Below are positions 33,981 through 43,450 of a DNA stretch of 64,000 bases, one piece after another. Under the pieces are notes generated by a model. That model worked only from the letters and a program-made list of their open reading frames with translations. It did not search any database and had not been told where the DNA came from. The DNA comes from Odiellus spinosus. Taxonomy: Eukaryota > Arthropoda > Arachnida > Opiliones > Phalangiidae. Numbering within the stretch: position 1 is the first letter of the stretch; each line of letters begins with the position of its first letter. The stretch lies in NCBI GenBank assembly GCA_963920705.1, contig OY987225.1, forward strand, positions 11,727,334-11,791,333. Direction: 5' to 3'. A program made the position numbers and the translations under genes.

Positions 33981-35203
33981 CAGCGTTGCCAGATGTACGA
34001 TCTGGATCGTATTTGTACGATAATTAAGGCCTTTGTACGATATACGATCCGAAGTCGGGATCGTACGCGTAGAATACGATCCTACAGTTAAATACGATCC
34101 GATGTAAGATCCTACTAATTATTTTGGTTTAGTAGCGAAAAATGGTGCTAATTATACAATATTTAAAAAATTCACTTCAAATAAAAATCGGAATCTCAGA
34201 GAAATCACTTCTAACATACCCCTCTACCCTCTCTCCCATATTTACGTGTCATCCCCTCCTTTGGGGGGCATCTCTCATCACTCGCCTCATCGTTACAACT
34301 CCGTCCCCCTTTCCTCTATGTATATATATAAATAAAGCTACGAGAAAGGACGATATCAATCTAGGCAGAGTCTACTGCGCTTGCGCGGCCGCTGTCTCAG
34401 ACGCGTTTTCCTCTCGTCTCTTATTAAAACATATAGGATCCTTGATTCTAGCCAGCCGTCATGCAGCTTCAGAAACAGGGGTGGAAAACGTTCCTATTCA
34501 TCTTTTATTATTTTGTATAGGGGAAAGTCATACCAAGCGGGATGATGCTGTCTGTCCATAGAGTGTCCCCCCGCGTGTCACCACCTTCTCGTGGTGGGGG
34601 GGTTGAGCTGGGTTCCTAGGCCTAAAGGACTCATGACGAAGAGTGACCCACTCCCTTTCTACTGAGTTGAGGTGTGATCGGCTCTGCTGAACAAAGTCGG
34701 CCCCGTGGGGGGGTAACATCCTCCCGGGGTACGCCGCCCCTAGGCTGCGGACCGTTTATGTGATCACATCTCGGGCTCAGGCTTTGATTGGGTAGAGTCT
34801 TGGGGTGGATGGTGCATTAGTGTCGAAGGAGCTCTCCGCTGTCGGCTCCCTAGGTCTTATGTTATCTAAGCCTCACCGAGTCGAGGACGACAGTCGAGCT
34901 CATTATGGGTTGATTGGTTCGCTCTGTACTTTGCTGACCATTTTCCATGGATCTGGTTTTGCTGGTATCGACCTTCTCGGTCCTGGACGCGGTGATGATA
35001 TGACGGCGGATCATAGCGCTGGTGTGTGTAAACGGTACAGCGCTTTATAAATGTCGAACTGAGTGTCCATAGAGTGTAATATGTATAACCTGTATAACCT
35101 GTCTTATCCCACTTGTTTTTCCCCGTACGATCTCAAATTCTAGAAATACGATCCAAATCGAATCGTTGTACTATAATTCGGTGCGCGGAATCTGGCAACT
35201 CTG
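33981..35203. mobile_element. hAT-type MITE with 8-base target duplication (left arm)
   Basis: Ends CAGCGTTGCCAGAT and ATCTGGCAACTCTG (inverted) begin with the CAG-G pattern usual for hAT elements. CCCATAAT stands directly on both sides (33973-33980 and 35204-35211), a perfect 8-base duplication. Inner repeats of TACGATC fill both flanks. It has no transposase. About 510 bases of its length come from a later insertion (34567-35063 plus duplication). The mirror copy without that insertion is 50678-51379. Confidence 0.85.
34567..35063. mobile_element. GC-rich retroelement fragment, left arm only
   Basis: Flanked by a perfect 14-base direct repeat TGTCCATAGAGTGT (34553-34566 and 35064-35077). 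The right arm has a single copy of it at 50795-50808, the empty site. Long variable target duplications and a GC-rich, ORF-poor body fit a 5'-truncated non-LTR element or a SINE. There is no poly-A tail, so the orientation is uncertain. Confidence 0.75.
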
Positions 35204-35811
35204 CCCATAATTATATGCGGCAGGGCGTAGATTTGTTAATAGACACAACAAATTAAATGTTTATTTTCAAATAAATATGTAAAGTACAAGTACTTGTAAT
35301 ATAAATTAACACTTGAGCATAGGCTATACTGCGTGATTATCTTTGATAATCCACTGATTTGATAAAGACGAAGGATTTAGTCTGGGATGGCAAGGAATAC
35401 AAGGAATTAAAACGACGAAGATACAGTAGCAAGTTCCTCTTGGACAAACCAAGAAATATTCTAGAATAAATGTTCCATTTACAACCCATTGTCGGTAGAT
35501 GATTGGTAATTACTTCCGGTACAATTTTTGTCTGAAATTTTTGTTTTGACGTGCTAATAGAGGACCATTACTGATATTTTCATCATACAAGTGATCCCAG
35601 TCATTGGAAGAATCCAAGGATCGAGATGGTCGAGAGGTTAGCTTCCAATCCTATGATAAAAAATATATTAAAAGACTTAAAGTAGACTAATTTCCATACC
35701 GTTAGTACTTATATTTGAATAGCTGCTTTTATGTTTACAATTACGAGGCCGTATGAAGAACTGCCGAGCTTTAACTGACTGTAGGTATCTCATATGTCGA
35801 ATTAGAAAACA

Positions 35812-36018
35812 CTAACTGCTTGCACGTTTCAATTCTTCGTAGACGGGCCGTCTCTTTCTGGTGATAAATGAAAGCCGTGTCGCTGCTCTGTTGACTTCAA
35901 ATGGTGATAGCATTCTGCGCTGGTTGATTATCTTCCTTAAGTCATTATAGCTCTCTTTCGTCTGGTCTGGCCTCGTCTCCTCTTGTCTGGTCTCCTGGTC
36001 TCGAAGTTCACTGTACAC
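35812..36018 (-). CDS. 68-codon charged ORF of E2
   Basis: Reads MYSELRDQETRQEETRPDQT and continues through INQRRMLSPFEVNRAATRLS to a basic end. A TATAAAA box lies about 60 bases upstream on the same strand (about 36062), so it could be expressed. It is highly charged with no recognised domain. In the right arm it is split by a TTAA-flanked element. Confidence 0.35.
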   Translation of the reverse strand: MYSELRDQETRQEETRPDQTKESYNDLRKIINQRRMLSPFEVNRAATRLSFITRKRRPVYEELKRASS

Positions 36019-36257
36019 GGCTGATTTCGATTATGATAATAATCGGAAACGTTTCTTGGTTTTATAGTGGAGAAAACTGAAGCCTATTTTTTTTCCAACA
36101 TCAGATGTAATTTTTTCTTCAAAATTTTGTTTTTTAAACAGGGGAAACCTACTGTACTTTTGTTCAAGGAGAGTTTTCACCACTTTCATTTTTCTTAAGA
36201 GGTTTAACATTTTGTATCAATCCGCCTCAGCTTTAAATCTTATATCATTTCTATCTT

Positions 36258-37180
36258 GGATGCCCGTGTAAACGTACCTTTATTTAGATTCTTCAATCCA
36301 CCCCAAGTTTGCAGCAAGCCTTAGCCTATACTGCCCGTTATACCTTTGCTTTTTGGACTAAATGATATATGGAAAACAGCTTAGCGCGTGTTGCCAACTG
36401 GTATTAAACGGTCAAATTTCACAAAATTTTTGGACAATTTCTTAAATATCTTCTAAACTATCTCGAATTTTTAATTGATTTTTCAGCTTCTTTATTAATT
36501 AGATTCAGTTTAACAATATTATGATATTAAATTAAAATTTAAATGCATTATACGCTTCAATTCACTAAAAGATATCGCGGCCTAAGGCCAAAATAGTTTG
36601 GGCATGGAAAAAGGGTATATATAGCTTTCGCGAACCTTTATTCATCGAGCGAGTAACCGAGAAGAGTTGGGGAAACCCCCCCCCCCTTCTCAACGTCTAG
36701 ACGTTTATCGTAACCATAGGCATTCGGTAAGTGCATCACAAAGACCCGTAGAGGGAGGAGATAGTGGAGTGGAAGGTTGATGTGGACTATATTAGTGAGG
36801 GACGCCTCGCTAATATGGCCCGCTGAGATCGGGCACTAGAGGTTGGACCTTGGTGTGGGGATGGTCGGAGGTGATTATAACAGTGGGAGACGTCCCACTG
36901 CGTATAATCGCTTTCAACTGTCCAGCATCGAGGTTTGACCGTAAAGTGGATGGTGAAAGGCGATAATATGCAATTGGAGACGTCCTGTTGCATATAATTG
37001 CACGACACCTGAAACTCAAATGTGGCAGCCACGCTTAAAGGACGGAAATTGAACGATAAACTGGCATGATTACGTCTCTAGACTTTTTGCTCCACGAGCT
37101 AGGTCACAGGAAGTGAGACACACACACACAGACACAACCAGTGTAAAACCTCCCCTGAACTAAAGTTCAGTCGAGGAGGT
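36258..37180 (+). repeat. Terminal domain C of E2 (left arm)
   Basis: Closer to the E1 domain C than to the A-arm copies (shared TGGAAAAAGGGTATATATAG-like sequence near 36605), with a C-run of 9 near 36677 and the hairpin at 37148-37180. Confidence 0.75.
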
Positions 37181-37275
37181 AAAATCCAGTCGGCTGCAAT
37201 AGTTGGCGTTTCAGAGGGGTATAACGATTGAATCCGCTTTCAACACGGTAAAGAAGTTAAATTAGAACAAGATGC
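37181..37275 (+). pseudogene. PolB fragment between two insertions (left arm)
   Basis: Directly after E2 the reading resumes as IQSAAIVGVSEGYN, stop, RFQHGKEVKLEQDA. In Polinton polymerases an NQS...A block followed by an I-x-H-A/G-containing stretch stands at this place, between the exonuclease and the polymerase core. The next insertion begins near 37275. The assignment is inferred from order and short pattern. Confidence 0.5.
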
Positions 37276-37469
37276 GTAAGGCATATTATAATTTTCGTGA
37301 CATCTATCGTAGGTAGATATGAAGACACTTATATAATATAGATGTAGTCTATAATACGATTAAAATAATTTAAATTATTTTAAATTATAAATTACTTTGT
37401 AATGGTTAGTTAAGCACGACTTTCCCTAAAAAAAAGTAAAATCGAGGTAATTTAGATTTTGCTATTTTT

Positions 37470-38190
37470 GGATAGAGTTGAATGAAACTGAGCTCGGCAT
37501 GGCTAGAGTTGAATGAAACTGAGCTCAGCATTGCTAGAGTTAAATGAAACTGAGCTCAGCATGGCTAGAGTTGAATGAAACTGAGCTCAGCATTGCTAGA
37601 GTTAAATGAAACTGAGCTCAGCATGGCTAGAGTTGAATGAAACTGAGCTCAGCAAGACTAGAGTTGAATGAAACTGAGCTCAGCAAGACTAGAGTTGAAT
37701 GAAACTGAGCTCAGAAAGACTAGAGTTGAATGAAACTGAGCTCAGCAAGACTAGAGTTGAATGAAACTGAGCTCAGCAAGACTAGAGTTTAATGAAACTG
37801 AGCTCAGCAAGACTAAAGTTGAATGAAACTGAGCTCAGCAAGACTAGAAATGAATGAAACTGAGCTCAGCAAGACTAGAGTTGAATGAAACTGAGCTCAG
37901 CAAGGCTATAGTTGAATGAAACTGAGCTCAGCAAGACTAGAGTTGAATGAAACTGAGCTCAGCAAGACTAGAGTTGAATGAAACTGAGCTCAGCATGACT
38001 AGAGTTGAATGAAACTGAGCTCAGCATGACTAGAGTTGAATGAAACTGAGCTCAGCATGACTAGAGTTGAATGAAACTGAGCTCAGCATGACTAGAGTTG
38101 AATGAAACTGAGCTCAGCATGACTAGAGTTGAAAACTGAGCTCAGCATAACTAGAGTTGAATGAAACTGAGCTCAGCATGAATAGAGTTG
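37470..38190. repeat. 31-base minisatellite, about 23 copies (left arm)
   Basis: The unit contains TAGAGTTGAATGAAACTGAG followed by CTCAGCAAGAC or a variant (AGCATGGC, AGCATGAC). The mirror array at 47027-47560 has about 17 units in different variant order. Confidence 0.9.
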
Positions 38191-38411
38191 AATTGAACTG
38201 TAATTGGATGCACAATTGGTTTTCATGATACTTTTGATATATTAAATCCGTAGTATTTTAATGGCTAGGAACTAATCTATGCAATTGCTGTAGGTTTTTA
38301 AAAAAAAATACAAGCACTGTATATATCTGCCCCCAGCCAAGAATTCCAATAGACTTATGGGGGGGGGGGGCGTTTGGTAGCCTCTAGATTGATTATTTGT
38401 TCTGAAACTCC

Positions 38412-38790
38412 ATGGATATATTCTTTAATAATACTGAAGACTTCAAGTTGATTTTTATTTCAAATATAAGCAAATTCCTTTATGGTAAGAATAATAACAT
38501 TCTCTGTATCCACTGCAAAAAAGACTGCAAAAATTTGCATTCCCAAACGCCAAATCCAGTTGAGTGCCTCCATCTGTTGATTCTATCAGACTAAGATCTC
38601 GCAAGAGTTGAAACTCATTATCAGTGAAAAATTCCAAGAGTTTTTCTACTTCAACTTTTGATGTCTCCAAGAGGTTAATATTGAAATCCCCAACTATGAA
38701 GGTGGGAATATCTTCGTCAACAAAGTCCGCGATACATTTTCCTACGCCGTATACTATGTCTCGAATGTTGCATATATAACAGTGAATACA
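38412..38790 (-). pseudogene. Endonuclease/exonuclease/phosphatase (EEP) domain fragment (left arm)
   Basis: The minus-strand frame reads ...DIPTFIVGDFNINLLE, then KLLEFFTDNEFQLLRD and GGTQLDLAFGNAN, ending SYHKGICLYL. GDFN is the metal-binding block of EEP nucleases, LDLxFxN is the following block, and SYHK matches the S-D/Y-H end motif. Such domains occur in non-LTR retrotransposons and in Helentron-type Helitrons. Only the C-terminal half is present, so this is a transposon relic within the roughly 2.7 kb insertion that splits PolB. Confidence 0.6.
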
Positions 38791-38889
38791 AGATGGTCAA
38801 GCCCATAAGAATAGCTACACCAATGACACTTGAAACAAATGACACTTCATTTTTCCACTTTTTCATTTTTCCACTTTTATTTTTAAATT

Positions 38890-39300
38890 AATCATTATTA
38901 ATTTATCTTGTGAACGCGGCTTTATATCTAATATTTATTTATTTTCAACTTATAAACCCGTGTGAACGCACCTTCATATCTAATCTTTAGTTATTTTCAA
39001 CTTTTAAACCCGTGTGAACGCGGCTTTATATCAAATCTTTATTAATTTATCTTGTGAACGCGGCTTTATATCTAATCTTTATTAATTTATCTTGTGAACG
39101 CGGCTTTATATCTAATATCTATTTTCAAATTATAAACCTGTGTGAACGCGCCTTTACATCTAATCATTTTATATTTTCAACTTATAACCCCGTGTGTTAT
39201 TAATTTTCTAATTAGTAACCCGTGTGAACGCGCCTTTATATATAATCTTTATTGATGTATCTTGTGAACGCGGCTTTATATTTAATACTATTTATTTTCT
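38890..39300. repeat. GTGTGAACGCGCC minisatellite (left arm)
   Basis: Alternating units of CTTGTGAACGCGGCTTTATA and CCGTGTGAACGCGCCTTTAT, separated by AT-rich spacers. The right-arm array (45715-46330) is longer. Confidence 0.8.
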
Positions 39301-39714
39301 TCTACGCGAGCTTCTACGCGAATGCTTGATTTTCGCGAATTTCGTCCTTTCCAGCGGCGGCGACGACGGCGGCGAACCACCGAATGTAATAGCTACACTT
39401 TTGGTGTAGCTAAAAATGTACTTTGCGTAGTATTTTCAGGAGAAAGAGAGGCATATGAGGCAGAACCCTTCCCCCAGCTAGACTCAACGCGTTTCCAAAG
39501 CAAGGGGTGAGAGAGAGAAACGCGACGGGACCCCTCACGCGTTTTCTTGCCCCCCTTAAGGCTTTAGGCAACGGGCGTGTTACATGTATTAATATATTTG
39601 TATTTTCACCATCTAGACAGAGAGAGGCGCGAGCGGCGCCGTTTTTTCCCCGCTGCCTTGCCCCCGCCTAGCTTTAGTCTCCGGAACGCATTTGTATATG
39701 GAAAAAGGCATCTC

Positions 39715-39800
39715 TACACCAAGGCAAGCGTAGCAAAGTGGAAAAGTAGTGAACTACCACGCCAGGGACCCGAGTTCGCGGCCCAGTCGAGGCGAAAAAA
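39715..39800 (+). repeat. tRNA-derived SINE head, second family (left arm)
   Basis: Box A TAGCAAAGTGG (39731-39741) matches the Pol III consensus, and box B GAGTTCGCGGCCC lies at 39772-39784. The sequence differs from the A-arm SINE. The region before it (39480-39700) is GC-rich and the tail is AT-rich. Confidence 0.6.
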
Positions 39801-40010
39801 TTACTTCATTGAAATTAAGATTTAAAAATTAGGAGTGGGACCGCTATCTATGAGATGAATGGTGAAGCAAAAAAAAAATTTAACCCGGAAATTTCAAATT
39901 GTAGTTACAGCTTGAAATTTTATTATTAGTGCTTCACCATATACGCGAAAAGCAGCCAGCCACGCGCAATAATTTTCGAAAATCGAAGATTTCACGAAAA
40001 TTAAAAAATC

Positions 40011-41132
40011 AAAGTAGACTGTTTCTATAAGAACGATGTATTCGAGTTTAACGGATGTTGGTACCACGGATGTCTTGACTGTTTTTTTAATACTATTTGG
40101 GAATGTAAATAGAATTCGGAGAAGAAAACCAACCCGGAAATAGCGGCTTTTTTAGAGAGAGAGGATATAAAATTTAAAATCAAAAGCCCTTTAAAGCCGC
40201 GTGATGCTTTCTTCGGTGGAAGGTGTAATGCCCTAAAGCTTCATCACAAGGTAGATGGTGCTGACCAGTTACTCTACTATGATTTAATATCTCTTTATTA
40301 TTTCGTGAATAAATGCTCTAAAATAACACTAGGGCATCCCAAGATTATCTTAAGCGATATACCCGACGTATTTTCATTCGACGGTCTATTAAAATGCGAA
40401 GTTCTGCCCCCCAAAGACTTATACCATCCAGTGCTTCCCCTGAAAATTAACGGTAAACTAGTGTTCACGCTTTGCTACACTTGCGCTAAAGCCCAATTTC
40501 AAGGCGTTTGCGAACACCCCGACGAAAGTTGCGCGGAACTTGGGTAACCGAAGAATTGAGATGGGCTATTAATAGGAACTACGTCGTTTTAAAATCCTTC
40601 GAAGCGTGGTCGTACAAAACTACCCAGTATGATAAGAAGACTGGTACTGGCGGACTATTTACCGAATATATAAACGCGTTTTTACGCTATAAGACCGAGG
40701 CTAGCGGGTTCCCTGCCGACTGCCAAACCCAAGAAGCTAAAGAGCTCTACGTGAAAATTTTTAAAGAGGTTGAAGGGATTGAGCTTGATATAACGAAGAT
40801 TGTTAAAAATGATGGATTAAGAACAATTAGTAAGCTCTGCGCCAATGCTTTTTGGGGGAAATTTCGAGAGAAGGTCCGTACGACACGTACAGAGATTGTA
40901 AAAGACCCTAGCCAGTTCTATCAACTTCTATTAAATCCTGACATAACAGTAAAATCAGTTTTTCCCATAAATGACGAAACCATTTTGATAAAATCCGAGC
41001 CCGTAGTTGAGAACGAAGGAATACTTAAACACGGTAATGTAGTATTAGCAGCCTTTACAACTTGTTTCGCTCGTCTCGAGCTACTCAAGTATCTAGAGTT
41101 AGCTGGAAAGCATTGTTTTTACATGGACACGG
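40011..41132 (+). pseudogene. Polinton PolB, polymerase core, truncated in motif C (left arm)
   Basis: Core blocks in order: VFEFNGCWYHGC, an in-frame TAG (40110-40112), FFGGRCNA, motif A YYDLISLYY (about 40278), the C-x(n)-C-x-H finger (CYTCAKAQFQGVCEHPDE), motif B KLCANAFWGKF (about 40835), and motif C YMDT at 41115-41129. A 7-base deletion after CEHPDE (about 40530) shifts the frame relative to the right arm. The sequence stops matching PolB exactly inside YMDT/DS at 41132, where the palindrome spacer starts. The C-terminal domain is absent on this side. Confidence 0.85.
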
Positions 41133-41140
41133 CGAGCGAG

Positions 41141-42529
41141 ATGAGTCGATTCTCGTGGCCGTCGTCGAGCTCGTTGAGTTCGAGGACCCCGTCGCCCGGA
41201 CCGCAGTTCGGGCGCTTCGTGATGGACGAGGCGGGCACCGGCGACGGGGCCATATTCCCTGCTCGGGTTTGGGCCATCGCGTTCGGTCCCGCTTCCCCAA
41301 TCGCCTCACCAGCACCCGACGCCGAGCCTCCGGTTTGGGTGGCACCAGCGCCGCATTACCACAACTTGGTAGCACCCGAACCGGAGTGGCCGGTGTACGA
41401 TATAGCGGATGAGGTGGAGGCCGATGGCGCAGCCTCCGCCGATGGAGGAGCCGCAGCCTCAACCGCAGCCCCAGCCGATGGAGGAGCCGCAACCCCTACC
41501 GATGCCGCAGCCTCAACCGCAGCCCCAGCCGATGGAGGAGGGGATGCCGATGCCCCAGCCGATGGGTGCGCCGCTACCGCGCGTGGTGGTCCATGCGCAC
41601 GGCGTCAATGAAGAGACGCCGTGGACGGTTATGGCGCCACGCGGGTATATTAGGCCCGACTGCCAGTCCACCATGTATGTTTCATTACATTATATAAAAT
41701 AAGTATTATAAAATCTTTCAAACTTTTAATATTGACTGCGCCCTACCCGGGGTCGGGCCGACGGCCCTGGGTACCAGTTTCCAATTAGGGGCTAAGCCGG
41801 GGCTGCGCCAGCACGTTATTGGGGGGTACTCTCGTGCTAAGCGGGGGTACCAGCCTCGGCGTCATCCTACGCCATTGAGTCGGTCCTTGTGGATCACGGT
41901 TACATTACGGGGGCCGTATGGCACTGCTGTGTGGGTTCTGGTCGCCATGCCATATACCTTTCCTTCTGCTGCCTTAGCCTCTCTGCACGTGTGTGCGGAT
42001 GCACTGGCTCTACATAGCCTTGCTTCCGTTCCGGGCGTGGTTTCGCGTGCGGCACTTGCGGACAAATGATAAAGCCGCACGGGGTGTTGTGTGCTGCCCA
42101 GCATGGTGCACCCCCTCATCAAACAAATCTGAAACTTTTAATATTATTAATCTTTTAATAAAAGCCTACTAGCCCGTCTCGGCGAAGTTTTTTTTGGGGC
42201 TCTGTGCCGGTACGAAGTAGAGTACGTGCGGGAATTTGAGAGATGTGTCACTGCTGCCATACGGCAGTGCACAGTATTCATTGGTGACCGGTAAGAATTT
42301 TTTTCCAAATTGATTATTAAAAAAAAAATACCCCCAAATATATATTTACCGATTTTCGCTTTTTTTTACAGTCTCTGGGAGTTAGACTGCCGCTCTCTTC
42401 TGTATGATATTTGCCATTATAATATTTATTATTATTAATATTATTATTATTATTTGTTTTTACTAAGAGCTATGTTTTTTCTTTTGTTTTTTTAGACTTC
42501 GTGAAAACCTGGCGCAGATGCGGCATTAG
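41141..42529 (+). CDS. Unknown four-exon, GC-rich gene in the palindrome spacer
   Basis: Proposed exons: 41141-41674 (donor GTATGT), 42173-42290 (donor GTAAGA), 42372-42401 (30 bases; acceptor TTTTTTACAG, donor GTATGA) and 42496-42529 (acceptor TTTTTTTAG, stop TAG). Exons 2-4 join in one frame ending RENLAQMRH and include YEVEYVREFERCV and RLWELDCRS, which look like real protein. Exon 1 starts MSRFSWPSSSSLSSRTPSPG, is Pro/Ala-rich, and holds a Gln-Pro repeat (MEEPQPQPQPQPM); the frame changes by one base inside that repeat. Joining exon 1 to exon 2 in frame needs one base less in an 8-T run (42188-42195). Neither family nor function was recognised. It may be a captured host gene, with two small indels. 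Confidence 0.45.
41734..42131. mobile_element. GC-rich retroelement fragment in intron 1
   Basis: Perfect 14-base direct repeat AAACTTTTAATATT on both sides (41720-41733 and 42132-42145). The body is GC-rich (CCCTACCCGGGGTCGGG...), unlike the intron around it, and has no long ORF. It is the same kind of insertion as 34567-35063 but different in sequence. It is probably a truncated non-LTR element or SINE. Confidence 0.7.
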
Positions 42530-42566
42530 AGGATCCTCCATCATTATCTTCTTCATGTAATCTCGG

Positions 42567-42624
42567 CAAGGGACGCGCACATGTTTAGTCTCATTTACGA
42601 GAGACTTGCTTTGTGCGTCCCTTG
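42567..42624 (+). other. 58-base hairpin downstream of the spliced gene
   Basis: Arms CAAGGGACGCGCACA and TGTGCGTCCCTTG pair with one bulge, followed inwards by AGTCTC against GAGACT-type sequence, around a short loop. A T-rich run follows. It could be a 3' UTR structure, a precursor of a small RNA, or a MITE relic. Confidence 0.45.
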
Positions 42625-43450
42625 ATCCCTTTTTTTCTTTAAAAAAAAATGTATATATTGTAAATATTGTATTAATTGTATATTTTTTTATTAATTCTAT
42701 GAATTGTTTATATTGTAAATAGTGTATATATCGTTTATATTGTATAATTATTATATATGAAACTAATTAAAATTTAAAAAAACTAAAAAAAGTACATTTT
42801 GATCATTTTTTTTAGTCTATACGTCCTATTATAACGCTGTATCTCGCCTTGCGATTAGTGTAAAACATACCAATACACTTAATTTAATACTACCGAACTT
42901 TACCAAAATATAATAAGCCATTAAAATATTACCCTTTAAATTATAGAATTTAAAATATAAATGGTTGAAATATAGCAACTGGAGGACGTATAAAGTATCT
43001 GTTTTTTCTAATATATACTCTCGAGAGCAAGAATCGAATTGTATATCCGCCCCTTCGCGCACTCTCTCGCTAAAACGATCTCGGACCGCGCCAGATATCG
43101 TTGAATAACGTAAAGGCTCCCGTAGCCCCCACTAGCAACGTCGCGCTATCTCTCTCCATCGATTCTCTCTCACCCTGTCTAGCTCTTTTTTTCTCGCTTA
43201 ACCCAACGCGCGCCCGTAACAGAGAGAGGTTATTACCCTCCTCGTAATGTAAGAAAGCCAACCTAACAGTAAACACACCAAAATATAAATTCAACTCTAT
43301 TTATTACGAAAAAACAAAAATGGACCTTTTTAAGACCAAATAATACTATTTATATACATTTATACGATCATCCTTTCGCGTTGATTTTTTTACACAGCGA
43401 TTTCTAAACAATTCAAAGATAACATTATTTTTTTATATTTATACAGTTTT
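42625..43450. other. AT-rich tract then CpG-rich tract in the palindrome spacer
   Basis: 42640-42780 is made of TATTGTAAATA-like repeats. 43020-43240 is CpG-rich and promoter-like in composition, with GCGCGACGTTGC and GGCGCGG on the minus strand, but no gene start follows in either direction. No coding region was supported. Confidence 0.4.

Larger units (their letters stand above)
33714..37180 (+). mobile_element. E2, E-type element inserted in PolB (left arm)
   Basis: The left end AACCTCCCCGACCC leads into CCTAACC; the right end is the hairpin at 37148-37180. AAAAT occurs directly on both sides (33709-33713 and 37181-37185), a plausible target duplication, and PolB coding sequence resumes after it. 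The interior holds a 70-base tandem duplication (GTTACCCATAATTATA...), a hAT MITE, a retroelement fragment, a small ORF and domain C. No transposase was recognised. The mirror copy is 47845-51644. Confidence 0.75.

Noticed and set aside
37470-38190. Possible CRISPR-like array
   Set aside because: Units are contiguous tandem repeats without unique spacers, in a eukaryotic context.
41085-41492. 135-codon minus-strand frame and 41062-41412 plus-strand frame in the GC-rich block
   Set aside because: GC-rich DNA has few stops; these overlap exon 1 of the spliced gene and are Arg-rich shadows.
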